DNA of 64,000 bases from Pseudorhodoferax sp965279475 (GTDB taxonomy: Bacteria; Pseudomonadota; Gammaproteobacteria; Burkholderiales; Burkholderiaceae_C). The notes beneath the pieces were generated by a model. The model made no database searches. It was not told the DNA's origin and was given only the letters and a program-made list of their open reading frames with translations. The translations under genes and the position numbers were made by a program. Of this stretch, positions 35,743 to 42,834 are shown piece by piece (the stretch's first letter is position 1; every line of letters begins with the position of its first letter). The DNA lies in contig CBDIIA010000003.1 of NCBI GenBank assembly GCA_965279475.1, positions 2,542,001 through 2,606,000 of the forward strand, in the 5' to 3' direction.

Positions 35743-38475
35743 CTCTTGCACTCGGTAGCTTCCGACGCCATTGCGATCGAACCGAACCACGATGCGCATT
35801 TCACGCCCGTCTAAGCTGACAGTGCGGTCCAGTGCTGCATTCAACGCACGCCCAACTGATCGCGCATCGCCGGGGTTCCGACACCGCAGGTCGCCCAGTG
35901 CATCGGCGACAAGATCGACCGAATCCTGACTGTTCAAGAATCCGACACCCGATGCGACTGCCGCAACCTGCCTTGCGGAGAACGCCTGTTCTTCACTGAA
36001 TTCCTGCGTCAAACCAAGAATCAGGCGCCGCATCGCCTGGTTGTGTTCCGCCTCGTCGCCGTTGATCTGAAAACACAGCGCAGGGTCATCGGCACCTGCC
36101 CACACCAAAGGTTGCCGCACAAGTCGGTCCCATTGAGCGAAGCGGCTGCCCATATTCAGCCTCAAGCCGCCCCCGGACTTCAGATATCCCGAGACGATGC
36201 CGACAACGTCCTGAAAGACCTGCGCACGGATCTCGCGAGCATGTCCGACAACGTCGACATGACGGAATTTCCTTTGCTCAGGCCTGGCACCAGTCGGTGC
36301 AAGGGTCGTTGTGAGCCACCTGCTGACCTCATCGCGGCCAAGCCTCAGGTTATTGCCGGTGAGCGCAAAGAACACATTGCTTGGCACGCACAGCGTGCGC
36401 GTGCTGCCCAAAAGGCGGCCGGTGAATTCCGGCGCCGTGAGTGCTCCATTGAGAGCAGCCCCGCCATTCACGGTCAGGCCGTCGGTGACGTTGTCGAAAA
36501 CGACCATCGCGGGGGAGCGCAGCAGCAGCGCAAGCAGTCGCTTTTCGATCTCGTCATCGTGCCCGACCGGCAGAGTGACCACCGGCATATCCTTGCCGGT
36601 CAGCAGCACATGAATGCGGCGCGCCAGCGTGGTCTTTCCAGACGACTGAACCGGAGCCAGGATGGCGAGTCCGGGCGCGCTGTCAAGAACTCGCCGCTGA
36701 ATAGCTGTGACCAAGCCGGCAAGCGCAACGTGCGAGTTGAACCCCGAGGCGAATTCGAAACCCACGAGGAAGGATGTCACGAGGCGAGCAAGCGCCGCTT
36801 TGGCTTCGTCCTGGGTGTACGGGCGAAAGATGTCCGTTTGCACGCCATGAACGAACAGTCCGGTTCTCTTGTCAAGACCATTCCTGGCCACGATCGAACC
36901 ATCGGCAAGGACGATCGGATGACTGAGCAGCCCGGCAACGCGTGGCATCTCGTCAACGGGAATCTCCAGCACCGAATCAATCACGGACGGTGGGACTGCG
37001 ATGTTTACCGGTCCAGTGCGCTGCTCCATCTGGAAGATCACATGTTGCTCGACCTGCGCGCGTACCGTCACCGGTGAATGGGCATCGATCTGTATGGTCG
37101 GTTCGGGCAATCTGTCTGGCGCATCGATCATGTGCGCGTACGGCTGGTGCGACTCGATGACACGGGACATCTGGCCAGCATAGAGAAACAAGTCTTCCGG
37201 CGCGCCTTTCTCCAGCATCTTGCGAACCACGGCCTGCGCGATCGCTGCCGAGTTCTCCGGTTTGAAAGTGATCACATCCCGCGTGCCGGCCGCCTTGCGC
37301 AACCGCTCGCGTTTCAGGTGTGTTCGGGCCTTCTGGAGGCCGGCATTCAGCGCTCGTTTCTTGATGCCGGTTCGTCGCTCCACTTCGAGCATCACCAGTT
37401 CCGCGTTCTCGGGCGATAGTGGCGCCGCGTGCTTGGCCCATTCTTCGATGATCTGCGTCTGAGTCATCGGCCGCAGAAACTCCAGGACTGACGCGGAATC
37501 GGGAATTTTTTTCGGGTTTACCCAACCGTCCTCTTGCGCAAGCTTGAAGATCGTTCGAAAGTGCCCGCGCCATGGATGCAGTCCGCGATTCCACTTGCGA
37601 TCAAACCAACGATCTTTGAATTTGGTGCTGCGTTTGCAAAACCCGCGCGCCAGCGTCTCCGCTTCCTGGGCATAGCCGCACCATGCGAGATGCTTGAGAT
37701 TCTGAAGAACTTGGATGCACAGTGCATATTCTTCAGACCGAGTGAAGGCGAGCGCTTCAATCGCTGAAGAGATATCGGCCAGTGTCTCGTCATCGACCGG
37801 CTCAGGCAACGTGTCATCGTCGCTGAACCCGTGGGCGCCGGATATTTCGGAAGGAAAGACTTCCGCTACCGTCGCGACAGTATCGATGGCTTCACCGCGC
37901 ACATGGATCGTCCGGTATTCGTTTCCCTTGACCGGCCCGACGTAGTAGCTCTGAGACAGTGTGAAGCTTTCGATTGCAAGGATCCCGCCCAACGCACCGT
38001 TTAGAGCTCCAACGTGACGCTTCCTTTCGGCTGGAGCGCAGGACATGAACAAAGGCGCGAAAACTCGCCACCGCGGCGCCGTCGTGGAATGGCGCGCCGT
38101 GGTGCAAAGCAAAGCTTCAATGTCCGCCCCGCGCAATCGGTTCGCCGCTTCTTCCATGCTGATCACTTCGGCGTCATAGTCGGCCTCGATCAGATAGACC
38201 TGCTGCATGTTGTCGTTGTGGCGGAGACTGCCTTGCGCAGTTCGCTTGTTCCCGAAGGTCGCGCCCTTCACCAGCACACAAGCTTCCTTCGTGTCCGATG
38301 CCGGGAGCCCTTGCACCCATGCAGCGAACTCTCCCCACGTGCCGGCCACCTGCTCCAAGGACGTGGCCGACACATCCGGGAAGACCACATATCGCACTGG
38401 CAAGCTGCTGCATCCAGGAGGCATGCATTCCCCACCTTGGACCACGAGGTGGCCCGTCAGTTCAGCGGCCCCCAT
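35719..38475 (-). CDS. Primase-helicase replication protein
   Basis: A 918-residue replication protein. The N-terminal 200 residues resemble an archaeo-eukaryotic primase: VYLIEADYD near residue 100 (acidic pair), TARHSTTAPRWRVFAPL near 130 (the S/T-x-H region). Residues about 230-330 look like the primase-C-terminal linker (RWFDRKWNRGLHPWRGHF). The ATPase has Walker A APVQSSGKTTLARR near 608, Walker B PAMVVFDNVTDG near 660, and a sensor region FFALTGNNLRLGRDEVSR with an arginine candidate. ATG at 38475 overlaps the upstream stop as TGATG. It probably starts replication of the excised element. Confidence 0.75.
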   Translation of the reverse strand: MGAAELTGHLVVQGGECMPPGCSSLPVRYVVFPDVSATSLEQVAGTWGEFAAWVQGLPASDTKEACVLVKGATFGNKRTAQGSLRHNDNMQQVYLIEADYDAEVISMEEAANRLRGADIEALLCTTARHSTTAPRWRVFAPLFMSCAPAERKRHVGALNGALGGILAIESFTLSQSYYVGPVKGNEYRTIHVRGEAIDTVATVAEVFPSEISGAHGFSDDDTLPEPVDDETLADISSAIEALAFTRSEEYALCIQVLQNLKHLAWCGYAQEAETLARGFCKRSTKFKDRWFDRKWNRGLHPWRGHFRTIFKLAQEDGWVNPKKIPDSASVLEFLRPMTQTQIIEEWAKHAAPLSPENAELVMLEVERRTGIKKRALNAGLQKARTHLKRERLRKAAGTRDVITFKPENSAAIAQAVVRKMLEKGAPEDLFLYAGQMSRVIESHQPYAHMIDAPDRLPEPTIQIDAHSPVTVRAQVEQHVIFQMEQRTGPVNIAVPPSVIDSVLEIPVDEMPRVAGLLSHPIVLADGSIVARNGLDKRTGLFVHGVQTDIFRPYTQDEAKAALARLVTSFLVGFEFASGFNSHVALAGLVTAIQRRVLDSAPGLAILAPVQSSGKTTLARRIHVLLTGKDMPVVTLPVGHDDEIEKRLLALLLRSPAMVVFDNVTDGLTVNGGAALNGALTAPEFTGRLLGSTRTLCVPSNVFFALTGNNLRLGRDEVSRWLTTTLAPTGARPEQRKFRHVDVVGHAREIRAQVFQDVVGIVSGYLKSGGGLRLNMGSRFAQWDRLVRQPLVWAGADDPALCFQINGDEAEHNQAMRRLILGLTQEFSEEQAFSARQVAAVASGVGFLNSQDSVDLVADALGDLRCRNPGDARSVGRALNAALDRTVSLDGREMRIVVRFDRNGVGSYRVQECGVRGLI

Positions 38476-39074
38476 CACACCACCTTGTCCGGGTACACGC
38501 CGCCATTGGCGTCACGGTAGATCTCGATCGCCTCAGCCAGCAACTGGCTACCTTCGGGCTGACTGAGCATGTCTTCAGCAAGCGCCACGGGATCGAAGGT
38601 CGTCCCCGGCGGGGCATACATGGTGCCGACATAACGCATGATCTCGATCAACCCTGCCGGCAGATCCGTCCCGCTCTTCGGTGCCGCCGCCGCAAACTCC
38701 AACGCTCTGTCAAACGTCCCAACGTCCAAGCCTAGGAGACGATCGATTCTGTTGGTATCGAAGCGCGCAATATCGATTGCCTTTGCGAGACGATCATGCG
38801 ACACACCGAGCACGTCAGCGACGCGCTGGCGTAGTCCGCCGCGGATACGGGCGACAGCCCTTTTCTCGGCCCGGCGGGCAAAGGCTTTGTCACTGGTGAT
38901 GCGTTTCCAGCAAGGCCGACATGCGCCCATCCGGATCGATGGCGGTGTGCCGCGGGGACGGATGGTGCCGCCGATTTCGCTGCGCATCTCGCCACACGAG
39001 GCACAGAGGAAATTACCAGGGCGGCCCCAGTCGGGGTGCGCTTGAAAGCGAAATGGTGTAGTGGCAGAATTCAT
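38475..39074 (-). CDS. Zinc-finger-like early protein (long paralogue)
   Basis: A 199-residue protein. The N-terminal 60 residues hold two Cys pairs, FLCASCGEMRSEIGG and GACRPCWKRITSDKAFARR, giving a probable zinc-binding fold. The C-terminal part is helical (RVADVLGVSHDRLAKAIDIA, resembling an HTH). The N-terminal half is clearly related to the 97-residue gene at 39123. It is coupled to the primase-helicase gene by TGATG. Functions such as transcription control or primase loading are possible; none is proven. Confidence 0.6.
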   Translation of the reverse strand: MNSATTPFRFQAHPDWGRPGNFLCASCGEMRSEIGGTIRPRGTPPSIRMGACRPCWKRITSDKAFARRAEKRAVARIRGGLRQRVADVLGVSHDRLAKAIDIARFDTNRIDRLLGLDVGTFDRALEFAAAAPKSGTDLPAGLIEIMRYVGTMYAPPGTTFDPVALAEDMLSQPEGSQLLAEAIEIYRDANGGVYPDKVV

Positions 39075-39097
39075 GGTGCGAATTGGTAAGTATTGAG

Positions 39098-39121
39098 AAA
39101 GCCCGGCTGCAACCGGGCTTT
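39098..39121. terminator. Hairpin between the two zinc-finger-like genes
   Basis: AAAGCCCGG-CTGCAA-CCGGGCTTT is a perfect 9-bp stem with T-runs on both strands (TTTTT rightward, TTT leftward). It begins 2 bases after the stop of the upstream leftward gene and may end or attenuate its transcript. Confidence 0.6.
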
Positions 39122-39122
39122 T

Positions 39123-39416
39123 TCACGAGTGGGATGTGAATGTGCGATGCGCCTGTGCACGGGGTGCATGTGCATCGCGGTAGGCGTGCTCCGCGCGCGT
39201 CTGCGCAGCGGCCGCGACTCTGATGCGGCGTGCGAAGTCTTCGCTTGCGATCATCCGGCGCCAGCAGCTACCGCACACCTCGTTCCGCACCGAAGATCGC
39301 GCGCCGAACGGTGCGACGGTGGCGCCAAAGTCGTCGCTCTGATCTCCACACGCTACGCATCTGAAGGCGTGTCTTGGCCTGCTACCGAGAGTTGGAAAGA
39401 CGGCCGGGGCGTTCAC
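39123..39416 (-). CDS. Zinc-finger-like early protein (short paralogue)
   Basis: A 97-residue protein with FRCVACGDQSDDFGATVAP followed by NEVCGSCWRRMIASEDFARR. The Cys-x2-Cys pairs and the CWRR-x-x-(I/T)-x-x-x-x-FARR text match the N-terminal half of the protein encoded at 38475-39074, so the two genes arose by duplication. The remaining C-terminal 30 residues are Ala/His-rich. ATG overlaps the stop of the upstream gene (ATGA). Unknown function; probably DNA or RNA binding. Confidence 0.58.
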   Translation of the reverse strand: MNAPAVFPTLGSRPRHAFRCVACGDQSDDFGATVAPFGARSSVRNEVCGSCWRRMIASEDFARRIRVAAAAQTRAEHAYRDAHAPRAQAHRTFTSHS

Positions 39417-39682
39417 GGGGCCACCTCTGGGCGCTGGGCCGCGAGTCGCGAGATGGCCAGCAGGCGCGAATGATCAGATAGGCGGTACATCACGGTCCGC
39501 GTTCGATAGCCGTGCTCATCGGCGCGGATCACGTGCGTACGCATGATCACCATCGCGCCCTCGCCGGCTCCGCGTAGCGCATCGATCGCCTCGGCCGCGG
39601 TCTGACCCGTTATGGTTTCGACCTTGCGTTCCGCGACGGGGCCGCGGAGCAGTGCGGTCAGTAAGCCTTGTGTGGCGCTCAT
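39413..39682 (-). CDS. Small early protein of unknown function
   Basis: An 89-residue protein (MSATQGLLTALLRGPVAERK). It looks alpha/beta: a predicted helix TAAEAIDALRGAGEGA followed by strands MVIMRTHVIRAD and RTRTVMYRLSDHSRLL. It overlaps both neighbours by 4 bases (ATGA junctions), which supports translation. The family is not recognised. A role in early phage-type control can only be guessed from location between integrase and primase. Confidence 0.55.
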   Translation of the reverse strand: MSATQGLLTALLRGPVAERKVETITGQTAAEAIDALRGAGEGAMVIMRTHVIRADEHGYRTRTVMYRLSDHSRLLAISRLAAQRPEVAP

Positions 39683-39939
39683 GCAGCGCTACCCTGACCG
39701 TGTACCGCCAGCACGCCAGTCGCGCAATCGAAGGCGACCGTGGGAAAGCGCTCTCGATGTGCGATCCAAAAGCGCCCCTTGGCCTTCCGAATCGCGTCAC
39801 TCTGCTGCAGGCGCTCCCTGTGGTTGCGAAGAAAATTGTGAAACTGCCAAGTTCCGGGGCGAAAGCCAAGATACGGGTGAACTTCCGTGAACTCGGCCCA
39901 CGCTGCTGGGGCTGGCCCCCACTCGGTAGATATTTGCAT
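39679..39939 (-). CDS. Small early phage-type protein of unknown function
   Basis: An 86-residue protein starting MQISTEWGPAPAAWAEFTEV. The sequence FHNFLRNHRERLQQSDAIRK then AKGRFWIAHRERFPTVAFDC resembles a small uncharacterised protein found beside integrases in beta- and gammaproteobacterial prophages, possibly a DNA-binding excision-type factor. The ATG at 39939 was chosen; 14 earlier open codons look basic and random. It overlaps the next gene by 4 bases. Confidence 0.58.
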   Translation of the reverse strand: MQISTEWGPAPAAWAEFTEVHPYLGFRPGTWQFHNFLRNHRERLQQSDAIRKAKGRFWIAHRERFPTVAFDCATGVLAVHGQGSAA

Positions 39940-40017
39940 GATGCGACTCCTGATATGTGCACGCTTGCGGCGTGCCAGCACTATCGGGAATCGAACCCGT
40001 TTACGGGTCCATTTGGA

Positions 40018-40653
40018 CTATTTTTCAGGTCTTGGCTGTTCCGGCAGCAACTCATTCAGCACAGCCTCGGCATCCCTGATCTTCTGGTACAGGTTGCTTT
40101 CCCCGAGCCCGGCAACGTCTGGGAATGCAGTGAGGATCGTATCGACGATGTGCGTCCTGTTCCTGTAGCTGCCTGAAGGGGGAGCACCCGCCACACGTCC
40201 TTCCACCAGAGCGACCAGAGCCGCGATGATCCGCATGTCGGCATTTGCGCCTTTGCCTTCCCTTCTCGTTGGCCTGATTTCCGAAGCAAACTGCAAATCG
40301 GGCACAGCGAACGATGGAAGTTTCGACTTGGACCAGCCGTAGCGCATGAATGGAGACAGTACGTCATCATCACTTTCTGCCGGCGACACCGTGGTGTCGT
40401 CTTCGGGCTCGACGAGGTAGCGGAACTGCTCTGCCAGTGCATCGAGTGCCTCGTTCACCTCGGCACTACCTTGCACGAAATGACCCTGCCGGCCGAACCG
40501 ATCAACCCCGTCAACGCCCTTCGCTTCGATTGCGGTGGCGATGGCGGATGGGTGGACTCGCAGGTCCAACAACACCGTAGCGAGGCTGCAAAACCCTTCA
40601 GGGGTCCGCTGATCAACCGCCGCTTGCTCCAAGAAATCTAGGCTGCTGTCCAT
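40018..40653 (-). CDS. Element protein of unknown function beside the integrase
   Basis: A 211-residue protein without a recognised family. Segments are helical (ALDALAEQFRYLVEPEDDTT; ADMRIIAALVALVEGRVAGA), and the C-terminus has RNRTHIVDTILTAFPDVAGL followed by a helix with SNLYQKIRDAEAVLNEL. The middle is acidic. The start overlaps the integrase 3' end by 16 bases, so it is translated from the same transcript. Its position suggests a function in integration, excision or control, which is inference only. Confidence 0.58.
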   Translation of the reverse strand: MDSSLDFLEQAAVDQRTPEGFCSLATVLLDLRVHPSAIATAIEAKGVDGVDRFGRQGHFVQGSAEVNEALDALAEQFRYLVEPEDDTTVSPAESDDDVLSPFMRYGWSKSKLPSFAVPDLQFASEIRPTRREGKGANADMRIIAALVALVEGRVAGAPPSGSYRNRTHIVDTILTAFPDVAGLGESNLYQKIRDAEAVLNELLPEQPRPEK

Positions 40654-41594
40654 GCTCTCTCCTGTGCATTCTTGAGGGCTGCTGTTTCGAGGTGACCATA
40701 GCGCCTCGCCAGTACAGCAGGATCATGCCCCAGCACCTGCGCGGCCACACCGAGGGTCACCCCCGCGCGCAACAGCGACGCGGCGGCGGCGTGCCGCACG
40801 TCATGCATGTGCAGGCCGGGCACCTTCGCATCGGTGGTGGTCGCAGCCCAGGCCTTCCTATACGTGATCGGCTGCCCCGGCACCCGGCCCTTGAAGATCA
40901 AGTCTTCAGGCTTGCGCACCGGGAAGACGCGTTCGATCAGCGAGGCCGTTTCCTTGGAGAAGAAAAGCACCCGCGGCGTGCCGTTTTTCGTGGTCGGTGC
41001 CAGCAACTCGCACCGAGCCAATTCCAGGTCCCGGAAGCGGCGCCCCAGCACTTCGGACTTTCGCGCGCCAGTGTCGATCAGCAGCGCCACAAACACGCCG
41101 AATGCACGGTCCTGGTAGGCCAACGCGCAGGCCCGTAGCGCGTCGATCTGCTCGCGCCTGATGTCCACCCGCCGGATGCCCTCTTCGTAGCGCCTGACGC
41201 CCAGCGTAGGGCTCTTGAAGCCCCGCGGGGCTAGCCGCTTGGTCTTGGCCCAGCGGTAGGCGCTGCCCAGGGCGGACAGATCGCGATTGACGGCCGCGGG
41301 CTTGTAGCCGAACTCCAACATTGCCTGGGCTGCAGCCTCAAGTCGTTCGCTGGTGATCGACCAAGCCGACTCATCGCCCAGAGCGGCGGTCCATTTTCTC
41401 AATCGGGTGTCGCTGCCGTCGCACTTGGCGATGCAGTAGGCCGCAACGAGCTCAGCGAGTGTGAGCTCCGCAGCAGGTTGATCGACGGTGGCAGCCAGCG
41501 CGGCTGCCAGGTCGATCCGGTGTCCAGGGATGTTGCGCACTTCGATTCTCCAAATCCAGGTCACTGCCGTGACCGGTTGCAAAAATCGCCGCAA
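40638..41594 (-). CDS. int: Tyrosine recombinase (integrase)
   Basis: This 318-residue site-specific recombinase inserts the element into tRNA-Val. Catalytic residues are visible: Arg178 in DTGARKSEVLGRR, Lys203 in TTKNGTPRVLF, His264 and Arg267 in HMHDVRHAAAAS, His290 in QVLGHDP and Tyr299 in LARRYGHL. The N-terminal core-binding domain spans about residues 45-120. The frame starts at a TTG (41594), and TTG 41582 or a GTG near 41540 are alternatives, so the exact start is uncertain. It lies 34 bases from the tRNA 3' end in the same direction, and may be expressed from the tRNA promoter. Confidence 0.9.
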   Translation of the reverse strand: MRRFLQPVTAVTWIWRIEVRNIPGHRIDLAAALAATVDQPAAELTLAELVAAYCIAKCDGSDTRLRKWTAALGDESAWSITSERLEAAAQAMLEFGYKPAAVNRDLSALGSAYRWAKTKRLAPRGFKSPTLGVRRYEEGIRRVDIRREQIDALRACALAYQDRAFGVFVALLIDTGARKSEVLGRRFRDLELARCELLAPTTKNGTPRVLFFSKETASLIERVFPVRKPEDLIFKGRVPGQPITYRKAWAATTTDAKVPGLHMHDVRHAAAASLLRAGVTLGVAAQVLGHDPAVLARRYGHLETAALKNAQERAWTAA

Positions 41595-41627
41595 GCGTGC
41601 GCCATTCCCCTCTGAAAACCACCATAG

Positions 41628-41675
41628 TGGTGGGCGGTGGAGGCTTCGAACCTCCGACCCCTGCCGTGTGAAGGC
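41628..41675 (-). repeat. attR: 48-bp repeat inside tRNA-Val
   Basis: This is the intact-tRNA copy of the 48-bp repeat also found at 16570-16617. It reaches from the encoded CCA to the 5' side of the anticodon stem, which places the crossover in the anticodon arm or T arm, a usual choice of tyrosine integrases. Confidence 0.93.
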
Positions 41676-41702
41676 AGTGCTCTACCCCTGAGCTAACCGC
41701 CC
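41628..41702 (-). tRNA. tRNA-Val (anticodon CAC)
   Basis: Read on the minus strand, the acceptor stem GGGCGGT pairs with ACCGCCC, followed by A and an encoded CCA. The D arm contains AGCTCAGGGGTAGAGC, the anticodon stem-loop is CTGCC-TTCACAC-GGCAG with CAC at positions 34-36, and the T arm is GGAGGTTCGAAGCCTCC. Its 3' half is the insertion site of the element, which restores the full tRNA. A perfect 6-bp hairpin (CCTGAA/TTCAGG) spans the leader and first two tRNA bases, and a CATAAT -10 box lies at 41728-41733. Confidence 0.96.
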
Positions 41703-41743
41703 TGAATCTTGTTCAGGAAAGCCTCAGATTATGCCATATTTCA

Positions 41744-42442
41744 TCAGGCGTTCCGCCACACCGTCTTGCCACCGCTGGATTTGTCGAGCTGCAGCAGGAT
41801 GGCGTCGTGCTCGGACAGCTCCTGCTCGCTCGCCACGATGATCGGCAGGTCGAAGCGCGCCAGGTCGATCTGCGGCACGTCGCTCAAGGTCTCGTCCGGT
41901 GAGCCCAGATCGATCAGCAGCGCGTCCTGGCCGCGCGTCATGTTGATGTAGACGTCGGCCAGCAGCTCGGCATCGAGCAGCGCACCGTGCAAGGTGCGGC
42001 CGGAATTATCGACCTCCAGCCGGCCGCACAACGCATCGAGCGAGTTGCGTTTGCCGGGGAACATCTCCTTCGCCATCACCAGCGTATCGGTCACCTCGCT
42101 GACATAGGTCAGCACCGCGGGCCGGCCGATCAGCTCCAGTTCCTTGTTCAGGAAACTGATGTCGAAGGGCGCGTTGTGAATGATGATCTCGGCGCCTTGC
42201 AGGTAGTCGAGCAGCTCATCGGCGACAGCAGCGAACTTGGGTTTGTCGCGCAGGAACTCGTTGCTGATGCCGTGCACCTTGAGCGCATCCTCGTGGCTGT
42301 CGCGCTCGGGGTTCAGGTAGAAGTGCTTGTTGTTGCCGGTGAGCTTGCGGTGCAGCAGCTCCACGCATCCGATTTCGATGATGCGGTCGCCGGTGGCGGC
42401 GGAAAGCCCGGTGGTTTCGGTGTCGAGAACGATCTGTCGCAT
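41744..42442 (-). CDS. dnaQ: DNA polymerase III epsilon subunit (proofreading exonuclease)
   Basis: A 232-residue 3'-5' exonuclease that proofreads for the replicative polymerase. Exo motif I is VLDTETTGLSAATGDRIIEI, Exo II is IIHNAPFDISFLNKELELIG, and the Exo III histidine/aspartate lie in RTLHGALLDAELLADVYINM. The C-terminal 40 residues, which bind the alpha subunit, are present. It lies just upstream of tRNA-Val, in the same direction, so this is the original chromosome context of the tRNA. Upstream is the isc operon. Confidence 0.95.
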   Translation of the reverse strand: MRQIVLDTETTGLSAATGDRIIEIGCVELLHRKLTGNNKHFYLNPERDSHEDALKVHGISNEFLRDKPKFAAVADELLDYLQGAEIIIHNAPFDISFLNKELELIGRPAVLTYVSEVTDTLVMAKEMFPGKRNSLDALCGRLEVDNSGRTLHGALLDAELLADVYINMTRGQDALLIDLGSPDETLSDVPQIDLARFDLPIIVASEQELSEHDAILLQLDKSSGGKTVWRNA

Positions 42443-42472
42443 GGGAATGAGGGTAGCGGCCGGTGGCAGGCG

Positions 42473-42811
42473 TCAGTGGTTTTCTTTGGCGTGGTTGATC
42501 GAGTACTTCGGGATCTCCACCGTCACGTCGCTCTGCGCCAGCAGCGCCTGGCAGCTCAGCCGCGACTGCGGCTCCAGCCCCCACGCACGGTCGAGCAGGT
42601 CTTCTTCGCTTTCGTCGGGCTCGTTCAGCGACGCGAAACCCTGGCGCACGATCACGTGGCAGGTGGTGCAAGCACAGCTCATGTCGCAGGCGTGTTCGAT
42701 GGCGATGCCGTTGTCCAGCAGCGCCTCGCAGATCGAGGTTCCGGTGGCCGCGCGCACTTCGGCGCCGGCGGGGCAGTATTCGGGGTGGGGCAGTATCTTG
42801 ATCAGGGGCAT
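42473..42811 (-). CDS. fdx: ISC-type [2Fe-2S] ferredoxin
   Basis: A 112-residue adrenodoxin-like ferredoxin that supplies electrons for Fe-S cluster assembly. The cluster cysteines are in EHACDMSCACTTCHVIV (Cys-x5-Cys-x2-Cys) and in LSCQALLA. The acidic helix LNEPDESEEDLLDRAWGL is the conserved partner-binding region. It is the last gene of the isc operon, 23 bases after hscA. Confidence 0.96.
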   Translation of the reverse strand: MPLIKILPHPEYCPAGAEVRAATGTSICEALLDNGIAIEHACDMSCACTTCHVIVRQGFASLNEPDESEEDLLDRAWGLEPQSRLSCQALLAQSDVTVEIPKYSINHAKENH

Positions 42812-42834
42812 GGGTGCGGGGTCGGGCGTTTCGC

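Larger units (their letters stand above)
16570..41675. mobile_element. 25-kb tRNA-Val-integrated prophage-like / phage-satellite element
   Basis: The element is bounded by 48-bp direct repeats and replaces the 3' end of tRNA-Val with an identical copy. A tyrosine integrase lies directly beside the intact tRNA. Inside are phage-type genes (AlpA-like regulator, primase-helicase, terminase small-subunit-like, portal, tape measure) together with cargo genes. No large terminase, major capsid protein, prohead protease, tail tube, baseplate, holin or lysin is recognised. Most genes read leftward from the integrase end. Distance between the repeats is 25,058 bp. It is therefore either a deleted prophage or a satellite that depends on a helper phage. 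Confidence 0.9.

Noticed and set aside
39981..40000. A tRNA T-arm-like sequence (GGGTTCGATTCCCG on the minus strand) between two element genes
   Set aside because: No acceptor, D or anticodon arm can be built around it, and it does not repeat the element ends. It is either chance or an old att-like scrap.
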